From assembly GCA_963966185.1 (NCBI GenBank), contig CAWZYM010000224.1, forward strand, positions 371,501 through 435,500: a DNA stretch of 64,000 bases, given 5' to 3'. The notes under the pieces were generated by a model that worked only from the letters and a program-made list of their open reading frames with translations, did not search any database and was not told the origin of the DNA. Source of the DNA: Rhabditoides inermis. Its lineage: Eukaryota > Nematoda > Chromadorea > Rhabditida > Rhabditidae. Below are positions 48,951 through 61,325 of this stretch, piece after piece; positions within the stretch are counted from its first letter, which is position 1; the number at the start of each line of letters is the position of its first letter. A program made the position numbers and the translations under genes.

Positions 48951-49529
48951 CTTATCTAATTCCTACTGATCGCAGCCACCAAAGTACATCTGTCTCTCTC
49001 CAAACAGCATGCTCTCTCGCGTGCTCTCGCGCTCGCCCGCCAGCAGAGGGCTAGCTATCAGCTAGCGTGACTGGAAACGACACCCACCCACACGCTGGCC
49101 TGCCGACTCATGGGTGCGCGAAATCGCTCATAACTTCTTTCGGAGCAAAGATACAAAGATGCCGTCAATTAGTGATCTGCCCTATGGAAACGTGCGAATC
49201 TAACTAACATAAATTGGAAGACTTCACATTGTTGCTAACATGTCCTTTGGATATCACTACTTGAAAATTCTGGCGCGAGCCTTATTTTAACCCAAGAGAG
49301 AGGGCGCTGCGCGCCCTCTCTAATTGCTCTACTCTCTCTATCGTCTACTATACATACTAGAAATTAAAGTATTAAAGTATTTATTTCCAGAATCAAAGAC
49401 AGATGTGACTGGTTATATCAAACGTAGATAGGTTTAGTCTGTAAGTCTTGCTGGGTCATACTAGAAATATCATTCTGAAACATATTTATTGAAACATACA
49501 TGCCGTGAATGGAGGGCGGCTTAAATGTG
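48951..49529. other. No gene seen; palindrome-rich spacer
   Basis: Contains AGAGGGCGCTGCGCGCCCTCT near 49300-49322, a near-perfect palindrome likely to belong to a mobile-element end, and AT-rich sequence without coding features. Confidence 0.5.
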
Positions 49530-49910
49530 AATAACATAATTAAGGGCGGCGCGCAGCGCCGCCCGTTTGTCTTGATCTTTGACGCGCGCAGCGCGTAACC
49601 CCCAAGGCATACTCAATTTCCTCTATCCCAATACGATATACTCCATAGTATGTGTTTTTTTGTTAGAATATCATTTGACAAGACTTATGAGTATGATACA
49701 AGAAATAAATATCGGTTGCGGCATCCAAAATATCCAAAACAACTTTTCGCTCATTCTGCCACTAAACGTGTTTACGACGACGACGACGACGCGCATCACG
49801 TAAGCCCCGCCCACTGAACTCTGCGCTCATTGGTCGCTCGGCCCACTGTCTGTGCAATCTGATTGGCCGAACGCTCATGCCCCGCCTTTCGCTCAGCCAC
49901 TCTCACATCC
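49530..49910. repeat. GC-rich dispersed repeat, inverted copy
   Basis: Reverse-complement relative of 24365-24750. It starts with the palindrome GGGCGGCGCGCAGCGCCGCCC-like segment and includes AAACGTGTTTACGACG, CCGCCCACTG, CATTGGTCGCTCGG and CTGATTGGCC. Identity is moderate, so the two are old copies. Confidence 0.6.
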
Positions 49911-50150
49911 CGGCCTCTTGGCTCTCTCACGACCGTACGCTCTCTGCGCGCTCTCTCTTCTTCCAGCCGAGCTGGAAGAAGCGTTCTTTTCGATCAGCCA
50001 CTCTCTTCTCTCTCAGACCGTCTGATTCTCTCACTTGCGCACGCTCTCTGCGCGCACTCTCTTTCTCGTGCGAGCCAGAATGGGCAGCCGGCCTGAAATC
50101 AAATGGATCGATCGGTGAGGAGAGGGCGAGTGAGAGAGCTCGGCAGTTAA

Positions 50151-50728
50151 CACACGATCCGCGTAAGAATCGGACGAGGTGGGACCTAGGAACTTAGTGC
50201 GCGGTTATAGGGGTTTTAAAGGGTGCTCTACAAGGTAGTATAGGTGATTTTGTCTAGGTGATGAAAAATGGCGGTAAAACGCAAAAAAAAATTTTCGGGC
50301 CATTTTCATCGCTCTGGATGGAAGAAAAGGCAACACCAGATTTTCACGAAAAAAAATCATAGTAATTTGATCAAACGCGTAAAATCGAATGGTGTTAGTC
50401 GTTTTTGTTGTATCGAGGCGAAAAAATCTCAAAAAAAATGAATTTTTTTTAAAGTTTTTGATCATAACTTTTTCTTTTTTGTTTTATGAAAAAAATTTCA
50501 TGTACAAAAAGTCTTACAATATCAATACAAATCGAACAAGCCTTTCAAAAATAGTTTTGGACAAAAACTGACTGATTTGAGGTCATGGTCCCTTAACTGA
50601 CCAAATTTGCATATTGGGACAAAATCACCTATACTACCGTAAAGCACCCTTGAAAACCCCTATAACCGCGCACTTAGCTCTTAGGTCCCACCTGCCCGAA
50701 ATTGTCCGATTCTTACGCGGATCGTGTG
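50151..50728. mobile_element. TTAA-flanked MITE with about 110-bp inverted repeats, 578 bp
   Basis: Inverted ends start CACACGATCCGCGTAAGAAT on each strand and stay alike through GGTTATAGGGGTTTT and GTAGTATAGGTGATTT. TTAA borders lie at 50147-50150 and 50729-50732, as for piggyBac-type elements. The interior is AT-rich with no gene. Confidence 0.9.
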
Positions 50729-50732
50729 TTAA

Positions 50733-51035
50733 AAAACGTGCGAATAGCGGAGGAGCAGAGCAGTGCGGGTGAGGCTGCTTTGATCTCTGTGCCACAACTT
50801 CTCAATTTTAACAGTACTTATTACTGCCATTAACATAATATAATAAGGAAGATCAGTTTAACGCACTCGGCTCTGCAATTTCATGACCGAGGTTTCAGTG
50901 GCTCGGAATCTAATGAAGTCTGTTTTATATGATACGTATGTGCATACATAAATGATTTCAAAAGCAACATTCGAATTTATTTGCAAACATCGCGAAACAT
51001 TCGCAAAACAAACTGGCAGATATGAAAATCGAACG
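50733..51035. other. Spacer, nothing recognised
   Basis: No coding or repeat feature that I can support. Confidence 0.5.
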
Positions 51036-51195
51036 TGCCTGGTTAGTACCAGTACGCCCTCACCCTACCACTTGAGCTTTTCCACATCATGATGAAACTT
51101 CTTTGAGAATATGGGGTGGCTAGCGCAGTGGATGTGCGCGCAGCTATCATGCGGAAGGTCCCGAGTTCAATCCTCTCGGCGGCCAATGATGTACC
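51036..51195. repeat. Pair of tRNA-like segments in opposite orientation
   Basis: On the minus strand 51085-51036 reads GCTCAAGTGGTAGGG (A-box-like) and then ACGTTCGATTTTC (B-box-like). On the plus strand 51118-51190 reads TGGCTAGCGCAGTGG and then CGAGTTCAATCCTC, closing with a short TGGC/GGCCA stem. Both have Pol III promoter spacing but poor cloverleaf pairing, suggesting tRNA-derived SINE heads. Confidence 0.4.
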
Positions 51196-51199
51196 GCTA

Positions 51200-51809
51200 G
51201 TCACGGTGGAGTGACGACCACCCTCACAACTTTCGTGAGCCTCTAGTCAGAAGTCTGTGACGTCATCTGATCCCAATTCATTGCATTAATTAATGGACCC
51301 CTTGTAAGCAGCTAGCGATTTGTACTCGAGAGCCTCAGGTTGGCTAGGTCGACGGTTGTATAACTTGAAACTGCTGATAAACAAACTTTTAACGGTACAT
51401 GCACTCGTAATATTACATGATAACTAGTGAAGAATGGCTAGTTTACTCGTAGTAGAATTTCATTTCGACTAGCTAGTAACTTGCTAGGTAATGGAACTGC
51501 TTAGAAGATGAAGGGAAGAAGATAGAAGTTTGTAACGTGTGTAGCGCGCGTCAATGAGCGACCGGCAGAGGCGTGAGCGATTGGACCAAGCTATTTCGAA
51601 GGTTTCTAAATTAGATACATTCGTATATAACACAACATTGTTCGGCAACACATGATCTATCAGTTTCAAAAAAGCGGGAATCACAGAAACTATTTTATAA
51701 TTTCAAACCAGTGAATATCACTATGTAGATGTATTGTTTGTTGTATAAGTTATTTGTATTTTCAATCATGACATTTTTTTCAATCATTATTTTCGTAATT
51801 CACCAATGT
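51200..51809. other. AT-rich spacer, no gene seen
   Basis: A few short frames (for example 51484-51684 minus) without recognisable domains. Confidence 0.5.
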
Positions 51810-52217
51810 GAAAAAAATTTCTTCGAAATTTGAGAAAAGGACATCCATTCTTTTTCGAAAAGTACGTAAGTAAAGAGAAGAGGTTTGTCTGGATCTGATT
51901 CAACAAAAGCACATGCATAAAATCTCTTTGCAGCTGACTAAAATATCAAAACAAACCTGCTCTTTCCAATATATGAAAATAGAACATGAATATTGATAAT
52001 TATGATAATTTATTTATAGTGAATTATAATAAAAATTTGGCCTATCTCACCCCTTACATTATATATTTTTGATGTTTAAAAACACACTTTAGAGTGATTC
52101 GAAAGAGCAGGTTTGTTTTGATATTTTAGTCAGCTGCAAAGAGATTTTATGCATGTGCTTTTGTTGAATCAGATCCAGACAAACCTCTTCTCTTTACTTA
52201 CGTACTTTTCGAAAGAG
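51810..52217. mobile_element. MITE with about 115-bp inverted repeats, copy B
   Basis: Arms at about 51860-51968 (AAAAGTACGTAAGTAAAGAG ... CAAACCTGCTCTTTCC) and 52098-52212 are reverse complements. Close relative of the element at 21170-21595, including CACATGCATAAAATCTCTT and GGACATCCATTC outside the left arm. Its right edge touches the inverted satellite copies at 52218. Confidence 0.85.
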
Positions 52218-52705
52218 AATTGAGTTGTCGTTAGTGTTTTCTGGTAGACAGGTGTCTAATTGATAGGTTTGCATTATTAGAATAGAAAGTTCTGATTGGA
52301 AGGTAGAAAGAATGGCCGGGCCGCATCGGATTCAGAGTGGTGGCCGCAGTGGAAAGAGAGGGACACGCACGGTATACCGGGCCAGTGAGAGTGTCTATTG
52401 AGTTGTCGTTGGTGTTTTCTGGTAGACAGGTGTCTAATTGATGGGTTTGCATTATTAGAATAGAAAGTTCTGATTGGAAGGTAGAAAGAATGGCCGGGCC
52501 GCATCGGATTCAGAGTGGTGGCCGCAGTGGAAAGAGAGGGCCACGCACGGTATACCGGGCCAGTGAGAGTGTCTATTGAGTTGTCGTTGGTGTTTTCTGG
52601 TAGACAGGTGTCTAATTGATGGGTTTGCATTATTAGAATAGAAAGTTCTGATTGGAAGGTAGAAAGAATGGCCGGGCCGCATCGGATTCAGAGTGGTGGC
52701 CACTG
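52218..52705 (-). repeat. Inverted copies of the 178-bp satellite, about 2.7 monomers
   Basis: Minus-strand monomers matching the array at 10291-18867, including the CGGTATACCG palindrome. Starts directly after MITE copy B and breaks off at GTGGTGGCCAC. One monomer reads GGGACACGCACGG where the others have GGGCCACGCACGG. Confidence 0.97.
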
Positions 52706-52844
52706 TTTGAATGTGAACTATAGTTTCGTATACGAACATAATTGTGAAATAAAGTAATTTTTAGGTGAACATATGTTTATGTCATCAGTTACATTTCGTT
52801 TGTGCTTTGAAACAGAAGATAATACACATCAATAACTATAACAC

Positions 52845-52930
52845 CAATTCAGGGCCACAGGGCCACGGGCCGCATTTTACCACTCAAGGGCCACGGGCCA
52901 GGGCCAGGGCCAGGGCCGCGTTTTACCCGG
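52845..52930. repeat. GGGCCA short tandem repeat
   Basis: Repeated GGGCCACGGGCC and GGGCCAGGGCCA units around CGCATTTTACC and CGCGTTTTACC, lying between the satellite fragment and the third inverted-repeat unit. Confidence 0.85.
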
Positions 52931-53624
52931 TAAACCAACTACTTTTACTTGGAAGTACTTTTGAAAGATAATATTCGATGGGGTAGAGATAGTTAAATTG
53001 CAAAATCATGTCTGACAGGGTCAGAATACACAAAACCAACAAAATCAACAACGCAACATACAAAATTGTCGTTCCCGCATAATTGGCTATTCAAAATCTA
53101 GAAAGCGTGCCGAGACCATTTACGGTTTTTTGTTGGCGCGAAAGTTTTGTTTTAAAAAAAATCTTAGTGAAAAAAATATACTTCCATGAGTATAATACTG
53201 ATTTTGTCTTGATTTTCAAGTATTAAACATGACAATTGATGTTCGGAAGTGAGAAACGCATTGAAAATATTTGTTTAGATAGCTTGAAGAGAAAACAAAC
53301 AAACAAAATTATTAGGACACCAATAATAATTAAGTGTTTCAGACAGTGTTTCACACAAGTCTGGAGAGCTCGGACGTGACTAGCCGTGCACGACCGTGGT
53401 TCTGTCGCCGCGCGGTGAGAGTGAGGTGCAAATCAAAGCACGCGCACACATGCAAAGTGCGGTGACAGGGAAATGAGGTGATTAGCATCGGCGAGAGCGG
53501 CGTAAATAGCCGCTGCCGATGACTGGCGGGCAACATTCTCCCCGCCAGGGGGCAGCAGAGGGGACGTCGTCGTCTCCATCCTCCAAGCCCTGCCCGATAC
53601 TCCGGAGAGGGGACGAGATATGTG

Positions 53625-53682
<58 letters not shown>

Positions 53683-54920
53683 GTTCTTTGCCTACAACTT
53701 CTTTATTTCAGGCCAATGTCGCACGTGTAAGAAGACTACAAACGTCAACCACCACTGCGCTACGTGCAATCTTGACTTTTGCCGCAAGTGCGCGGTGGGC
53801 CATGTGGAGAACGAGTATTTCACGGAGCACGCCGTTGAGGTAGCACTACAACATTTCACTTCAACATTGATTACCAAAGAATATTGATTGATTATCGATG
53901 GATGATGGGTTTAGTATCAATTGGTGATGTGATAGTTTTTGCAGGTGCTCAATACGAACCAGTCGGTGTGCGTCTGCATCAGCGAACTGAGCGATGACGC
54001 CATCGACGGATCGACTGTCTACTGCTGCGGAGCAGTCGCGTGCCGGATGTGCATGCGGAGCGTGCACCGTTTTCACCGTCATGATTCTGTGGTGTGTAAT
54101 TTCTCCTTATCTCTCGACTCTGCCATGTTAGTAAAGCAACATGTTTAGAACGAGTGTGAGGACGCCCACGGCCATGAAACCAAGACGTCTGCGAAGGTGA
54201 TGCAGATGCTGTTGTGCAAGATCAAGACACTGGAGGAAGAGAACGGGAGAAGGTGGACAAGCTGGCAGAGGGAGATGGATAAGAAAAACCAGGCGATCGC
54301 TTTTCTTCAGAGCAAGTTGGAGTAGCGCAAGGTCAGACACGCCACTGCTAGAAGCCAGTTGCAAGAGGTGGAGATGCGCCTGTCTGCGTACTCAGGAGAG
54401 GCGTACCAAGAGCCACCCCTCAGTGATGAGAGCGAACCAGATGAATAGGCGTCTGATATTGTTTATCAGACAATTCACGTCTGGTGTCTGTGTCGTGTTA
54501 CTCCATGTCTTGAAAAGTGTCTTACAATTAGAATGACTCTCTTTTACAGCTATATTCGTGTCAAATGGTTTTGGTGTAGTTAATTATCGATTGATAAATG
54601 ATAGAATTGAATTTTTTTTTATTGAAACCATTGTCTTCTCGGCACAAACGGTCTCTGTGCAAAGCACAGGTGAAAACGAGGACTGTTGATTGAGGCTATG
54701 TGTTGTTTTTTGATCCTCCGATCTCTCTCTCCCTCTCTCCCTCTCTCTTCTCGTTCTCATGAGCCATCATTTGTGCTCGTCCTCTCTAGCTGACCGGTTG
54801 CGTAGGAATGCAGGTGTATGTGGCGAGGTGACGTCCATTCTCGGGATTCGATAGATGGGGCGGTGTACGCACTGAGCCTGAGCGGTTGCTGATTGTATAG
54901 CTGTGACGCTCTCTCCCTCC

Positions 54921-54954
<34 letters not shown>

Positions 54955-56520
54955 CTGTGTGAACATCGATCGATTATCGATTGAATATCGATTGAATAGC
55001 GATGACGTGCACACTCCCCGATGTTAGCTGCTCGCGCGAGTGTTAAGGTACTGCGCTTACTGCGCTTACTGCCTTGCCCTTGTGCAATAGCCGCCGTCGG
55101 CATCGGGCCTCGGAGAGGCCACCGCCGCAATCACCGCACCCCAGGCAGCATCCCGCAAAAGTGCGACCTACTGTAGCTACAGTAACTATATACTATACCG
55201 TATACCTAAAGTAACGACGGCTGAAAGGGCGAAGACATACGGGCGGCAAGTATACGCGGGCCTGCCAGGACGCTGCTCAGTTGGTACGGGTTCTAACAGT
55301 AATCTTACCTACCGTATCCAAGATGTTCCTTCTGACTTCGCAGCGCATCTTCTCTGTGGTCTCCGCGTGGTGGAAATCGACTGTTATCGATTGTTATTAA
55401 TTAGATACCTATTGTTATTAATTAGATACCTATTGTTATCAATTAGATACCTATTGTTATCAATTAGATAACGATTGACGTTACGTGTTACATTACACCA
55501 CGGTAGATACAGTAATCATATAGCTGCCTTCAGCTCTCGCTCGTTAATTGGAGATGTACCTGGCCACCACTACTTTGTCCTTCCACACACGACTCTCATA
55601 TAGGTCAGTTTGCAACCCTGTCTCTCCCTTTCTTTCTATCCCCTTCATCCCATTGATCGAAATATTTTCGTGAGTGTGCTTGCTACGGCTACTTCTTCTG
55701 GCTTCTGGGACGATCGAAATCAAGATTCGTCAACAGAACTCATCAAGACCTCCGATAATATGAAAACTATCTATAATCTATATAAGGCATTCGCTCACAC
55801 TTCACAGCCATCGCATAACCAGAAATTTGGGGATTTTTTTTCTCTCGAATACATTATTTTGTTTCCCTGTTGTCCGAAGTTATGACAGTGGGGTAAATGA
55901 TCAAGTATAGCATATACCTATGAGAGACCGCAACTGAGTTCCACTCTTTTCACGAGAGACATTAGAGTGGTTAAGCAAAGATCAGAACCCATTGTATGGT
56001 GCGTGTTTTCATTTTGGCCAAATTTTTCGGCTTGCTTCACCACTTCACCCGCGCGGTAATGGGAGAATAAATACGCCGAGGAAAATCTGCTATACATTTC
56101 ATTCAGAATACTGTATGATAACTGTCAACGACAATGTTCTCGCCGAAATATCCGGAGCTAATAAGTGCGAGCCTATTTTGGTATGTTACTGAAAATGGGT
56201 AAAGTCAAAACTCTCCCTCCGCTCTCTCTCTCATTTTTTTATCTCTATCTATCTATCTAGATTAGACATGAATGATTGTGTGAACTGAGCTTTTTTAAAC
56301 TTAATGTATTACTTTTAACTAACATTTTTCAAAAAGCAAAACTTTCGCGCCAACAAGAAAACCGTATAAATGGTCTCGGCACGCTCTCTAGATTTTGAAT
56401 AGTCAATTATGCGGGAACGACAATTTTGTATGTTGCGTTTTTTTTGTTTTGTGTATTCTAACTCTCTCAGACATTTTGCAAGTGTACTTTCTCTACCTCA
56501 TCGAATATGTCTTTATACCG
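52930..56520. mobile_element. Long inverted-repeat unit, copy 3
   Basis: Same layout as 588-3890: left arm about 52935-53150, B-box pseudogene, CT tracts, 22-bp tandem repeat (55387-55476), right arm about 56337-56520. Coordinates from 2100 onward map to this copy at an offset near 52622-52624. Unlike copy 1 it keeps the coiled-coil exon (as does copy 2). Confidence 0.75.
53712..54447 (+). pseudogene. B-box and coiled-coil gene fragment, copy 3
   Basis: Nearly identical to copy 2 at 9504-10238: B-box with CRTCKKTTNVNHHC, second Cys/His block, then the coiled-coil exon with the same in-frame TAG (about 54325). Differences are a few single bases, for example GAGGAAGAG here where copy 2 has GAGGGAGAG. 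A frame starting upstream at 53519 runs through a CT tract into the B-box, but its first half is simple repeat and is not credible protein. Confidence 0.6.
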
Positions 56521-56719
56521 TGTATTTTACGTGTCTTCATTTGTGGTACACGTTTTCTTCCGTTCTTCCGTCTTCCGGCGTCGTTTTTGCTTTTGATTGT
56601 TTTCATTTTTTCTTGTCGATCGTATGTTTTTTGTTATAAATGTTTATTTTCTAGTTTTCGTGTATCGCGAGTGGTTTATCTGTCTGTCTGTCGGCGTGTG
56701 TTTGCTCGCAACGAGGAGG

Positions 56720-57305
56720 ATGTCTTCCCCGGTTCTCGGCGTGGCGGCCGCGTGTCGCGAGCAACAAGGTCCGTCCCCCCTCTATTTGCATATTCTGAGA
56801 GCACACTAATCACTCTAATGACCGCCACGCTACGTTTTCACTGCTACTATCAGCAACTCTACGTAGACACTGGTAACACAGCTGTAACCGGGGCGATTAT
56901 TGAGATCACCATCTATCCCGTTGCAGAGCTGCAGATCCCGTGCGCGTCTCCACAGCCGAGGCACCGTGTGATGCCTCCGTTGGAGATGTCGGAGAGACGG
57001 CGTCGCACGGTGGACGAGGCAGCCGTGCGCCACGCGGTCAGCACCGCCGAGGTGTTCATCCGGTTCGTCGCAGAGGAACTCGACGTCATCGTGAGTGATA
57101 AGTATCGATTGATTCTTGATCGATTTGATTGCATTGATCTGACAAGCTCAAGGCTTGCCCACATTGATTTGTTGATTATCGATTGATTTTGCAGCGCTTC
57201 CACATCCGTGAGTGCGGGGACAGGCTGCGCGAGTGGGCGGCCAACATCACACGTGTCGATCTAGGGCGGCTCGCCAGGATGGCCGCGCGGCTCATGAAGA
57301 AGTAG
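56720..57305 (+). CDS. Small three-exon gene of unknown function, copy 2
   Basis: Exons 56720-56768, 56927-57090 and 57195-57305 correspond exactly to copy 1 at an offset of 52622 and give the same 107-residue product by eye (MSSPVLGVAAACREQQ ... ARLMKK). The shared block ends about 17 bases after the stop, at about 57322, and is followed by the MTFR-like gene. Retention of an open, spliced frame in both copies argues for a young duplication or for selection; the two cannot be told apart from sequence alone. Confidence 0.55.
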
Positions 57306-57538
57306 GCTGTTTGCTCAAATCAAATGTTTATCCAGAATCGCTTTTTATGTGCATATTGCACGCATAAGAGATGGTTTGGTTTGCTCTGGGAAATAAGATT
57401 GTTCCATTTTCGGCGGTCGTTGGTCAATGTCCGTCTCCATTCTGTGCGATGTGTCCTCGATAGATCAAAGGCACCTACGAAGTCGGATGTTTGGTGTTGT
57501 TGTTTATTTGTGTACTGTTTGTTTCCAGGTCGAACGCC

Positions 57539-60500
57539 TACGTCTCGCCAATCGAGTTCGACAGCGACGCGGCGATGATATTCAATCAGGTTGGCGTTTT
57601 CCCTAATCACTATGCTTTTAATATTGTATCACATTAGAATATATGTAGTTTGCCTCCTAATTCTGCATTTCTGATCTCGATGAAGTATTGACGTTGTGAA
57701 ACCTATTTGTACCGGCATCGTTTTGTTATAACGTACAACATACGTGTATAAATTGGAGATTGGTATTATAATATTCCCAGGTTCCGTCTCAACCGCGCAA
57801 CTCCCGCCCCCCTCCCAAGTTCACCCTAGCCGACACAGCACACGTCTTGACCACCGACGAGTGGCCCGATGGTGAGTCAGGGGTACTGTACTCTGTATTT
57901 TGGGGTACTGTACACATTATTTTGTGGCTTTTGTTTTGTTTGTTACCCATACATTAGAAACCTAACCCGATATGTGGGTCGAAGTTGGGCCTACTTGTTT
58001 TCTCGTTGTGACGTCATTATTGCCCGATTGCAGGCGTGTGGCCGGCGGCGTTGGTGCTGCGCCCGGCGTTGCTCAAGCTGCCCGACAGGGAGATCGTCCT
58101 GCCCATGGACGACGCCAGCGGTGGGTTGGGGGTACTGTACATTGTATTGTGGCTATGTATTGTGGCTACTGTAGTAATACTCGTAGCAGTGATGTGTAAG
58201 TGGTTGTTGCAGACATTTCGTCCATGTACCAGCTGTTCAACCGTCCGTTGACTGCCGCGTCGGGCGTCGCCCCGCCCACATTCACAGTGGACGACGACGA
58301 CGAGAGGCTGTCCCTGCCGTCGACCGTCCATCTGGACAATGAGAACAAGGTGGGGGAGTGCGATGCGACATGTGCATATGTAGCGTCTATTCGTTGGTGT
58401 GACAGAAATGAAAACCCGTTTTGTCGTTTCAGATCCACTTTCTGGAGGCGCAGCTCGCCGCGCTCACCCGACAGATGGCGTGCCTGGTCGAGAACCAGTC
58501 GGTGAGTGGTGGTACGGTGTTCTTATAGGTAAAGTATCTTACAGCACTGCCGTGTTATCAACATGCATTTGTATGTGATAGAGTGATAGTTGTGGGATGT
58601 CTAGGTGATGGCGTCGGCGGTGATGGGTGGTCATGGTCAGCCGGCGCAGCAGCAGCAGATGGGAGGGAAGGGGAGAGGGAGGCGCGAGGCGGGCGGCAGA
58701 TCGCCCCACCCCCACGCAGACGCCAACAGAGACGTCAACACCAGGACTAGGGTCAGCATGGTGGGTGGTTTTGATGTGATGCGTGTTTTGTGAATGTTCT
58801 TCAACAATTGAAAATTTCTACTGCCCATACTACGATATTCGAGTTTGAAACTTATTTGTGGATGTTTTGTTGATTGCGATTTCAGGACGACTCTCCCCTG
58901 CCGCCTCCGCCGCCGACGTCGCTTCTCCAGCAGAGGAGACTCCAGCCCCATTCCAAGAAGGTAGAGAGAGAGGGAGAGTGGAGGGAGGGAGAGGGGAGGG
59001 AAGGAGATGGACGTCCCCCGCAGGCGTCTCTGTCTCCGTCGTCGTCGACTTCGGAGGACGACGGCGTGTGTCTGCCGCACTCTGACGAGGAGCTGCTGCG
59101 CGGCTCGTCGGTCGAGATGGGAGAGGCGGGAGAGGGAGGAGCGGGAGCAGAGGGAGGAGAGGGAGCGGCCAGTCCCGCGCACTCGGTCAGTGTACTGCTA
59201 GTCGGTCTTTTTTTAAATTGTTCTAGAATTCCGTCCATATCCATATTACTAACTACAGCTTTCATGTGAGGTGATTCGTGGACGAAGCATATTTCTTGTG
59301 TTTTGGTTTTGTAGTGAGGTGTGCATCTGTACATTATATAGTGTTTTTTTTCGGGTTTTTACCTACGTGGAATCTTTTGCGATTGTTTTAGGATGATAGT
59401 GTGTGCTTGTGATAGTGTGTGCGACTGTTCCTTTCCTTCTGGCTTGCCATGTGTCATGTGTTGTCAGGTGTCGTCGCTTGCCCCCGTCTGTCTTTCGGCT
59501 CCCCCGCCGCCTCCGCTGCTGCTCCCGCCCCTGTCCACCTCTGCCCCTCCTCCTCCCCCTCCTCCCCCTCCCCCACCTCCCGTTGGCGCACTCAGGTAAG
59601 GAAGCCCATGTGTTGCGTTTGCTCTGGAAGAGGCTTCCTACATTATAGCATTGTTAGTGTTACGAACGAACGGATATTGTGTTTTCTCTATATTGTTGAT
59701 TGTTGATTGCAGACTCGACGCGTGTTCGAACAGTACTCCTGAGAAGCAGCAGCAGCAGAGGTTGATCGCGACAGGCAGTGTGAGTTTTATTTCTTTCCTT
59801 GACCCCTTGGTTTTTTACGCGATTATTTTTTCTTCAGTGTAGTGGTAAACTGTGACTTCTATGTTGCACTGTTGTAGTGAATAAAGTAATCTTTTTGGAC
59901 TGCAATAATTTGGAAAGAGTAGGCAATCCAGACACACTAGTGACATGCTGGCATTTTGAGAGAATATGCCGGCTGTTTGTCATCACCGCTACGCTTACTA
60001 TACTAATGCGACATAGGTTATAGTATTGGAAGCGTTTCGGGGTTTGGAAAACCGTACCGACCTCTGCCGCTACATTTCTTTGATTGCAGCCTGTGGATGA
60101 GGCAGTGGGCGGTGCTGGATCAGCCGGATCTGCTGGATCAGCTGGGTCGGCTGGATCAGCTGGGTCGGCTGGGTCGGCGGATCGATCGGCCCGCCAGAAG
60201 ACGCGCCCGACGGCGAGTATGCTGCAGGGAGCGGCACAGCTGCTCAAGAAGACACAGACACCCAGGTGGGAGGGGCAAAGGGGGAGGAGGGGTGGGAGAA
60301 GAGAATCTGAAAATGTAGGATCGGATCGTATTGACCAATTGACCTATGACATTTTGACATTACATTAAGTGAAACATATGTTCGTGCATTTGAAAAAATG
60401 GTTACATTTTCACCTATCAGAGTTACAAAGTGTAGTGTGTAGTGTGTAGTGTTGTTTCCAGGTCGCCCGGCGGTACTCCGGTGGGCCGTCGGCCGCGTCG

Positions 60501-60826
60501 CTCGGCCACCGGCGGGGGAGAGTTCCTCTCCAACGCACTCCTCAACAAGTTCAAGAACGTACACTCGAACAGCTTCAGGTATTCTTAGATACTAATAATT
60601 AATACTGTTGCATAATAACACGTGGAAAAGAAGGAAGAATATATAAACACTCAAAAATACATTGTACTCTTGTATCAATGTATCTATGTATTCTTGTATA
60701 CTCTTGTATATACATTGTATCAAGTTTCCCGATTTTGTAGGTAATCGATAATTACTTTTCAGTGAGTACGAGGACAACTGTGATGATAGCTGGGCAGACG
60801 AAGAGGAGGGCGAGAGCCGCATGTGA
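57539..60826 (+). CDS. MTFR-like (mitochondrial fission regulator family) protein, 5' end missing
   Basis: Thirteen exons (57539-57589, 57781-57871, 58034-58120, 58213-58349, 58433-58501, 58605-58760, 58886-58960, 59034-59185, 59468-59595, 59713-59779, 60090-60265, 60462-60578, 60773-60826) join in phase to at least 452 codons. Features in order: NENKIHFLEAQLAALTRQMA, matching the I..LE.ELAAL..QIA helix of MTFR proteins; a Ser/Glu-rich part; a run of twelve prolines; a Gly-Ser-Ala repeat (60105-60180); RSPGGTPVGRRP, a family hallmark; NALLNKFKNV, matching its final helix; and an acidic tail. Family members act at mitochondria and affect fission and respiration. The first exon is entered from a splice acceptor and no start was found before the duplicated block ends at 57322, so 5' exons may lie elsewhere or have been lost. 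Confidence 0.65.
60105..60182 (+). repeat. In-frame GGATCAGCTGGGTCGGCT-type coding repeat
   Basis: Tandem 9-base units (GGATCAGCT, GGGTCGGCT) inside the eleventh exon of the MTFR-like gene encode an Ala-Gly-Ser repeat. Unit length is a multiple of three, so changes in number keep the frame. Confidence 0.9.
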
Positions 60827-61325
60827 CAAGTTATTGATTGATTGATATTATCGATTTATCGATTGATGTATGTTAAGTTAAGTGGTGTGTGTCGTAGTTT
60901 GTTGGTTAGATTATATTTACATAGTTTATGCTTAATTTGAAGTGTGGCTCATAATCGTGCATTCTTACAAGTATCTCTCTTCCTCCCTCTTTCACTCTCT
61001 GGGCAATCCATGGCCTCTATATGTCGTGTATGTATTCTGGAGTTATCTTTTACTCGATCCTTCGAAGATTGTATTTCAAGTGGCTTGAAGATAAACAATG
61101 ATGTTTTGATACCCTTTTTATCGCGAGAGATGTGTTTGGGGGAGACAGGGGCGGGGTTAAGGCGGGAACTTATATAATATATAATACACATCTCCAAAAG
61201 CGTGTTGTGAAATGGCAAAGGTGAACATAGAATGGCGGATTGAGTGAGATCTCCGAATATGGACTAGGAAAGAGGGGCGCCGAACAGCTGATATCGATTG
61301 ATACGGATCGATATCGATCGGCCGA
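60827..61325. other. Convergent 3' intergenic region
   Basis: Lies between the ends of the MTFR-like gene (plus) and the channel gene (minus). AT-rich with ATCGATT words; no coding feature that I can support. Confidence 0.6.

Noticed and set aside
51118..51190. A functional tRNA gene
   Set aside because: A- and B-boxes are present but the acceptor and T stems do not pair properly; more like a SINE head.
58858..59334. Alternative long frames on both strands around the MTFR-like exons
   Set aside because: They read across a GA-rich intron (58961-59033) and are GC-rich shadows of exons 58886-58960 and 59034-59185.
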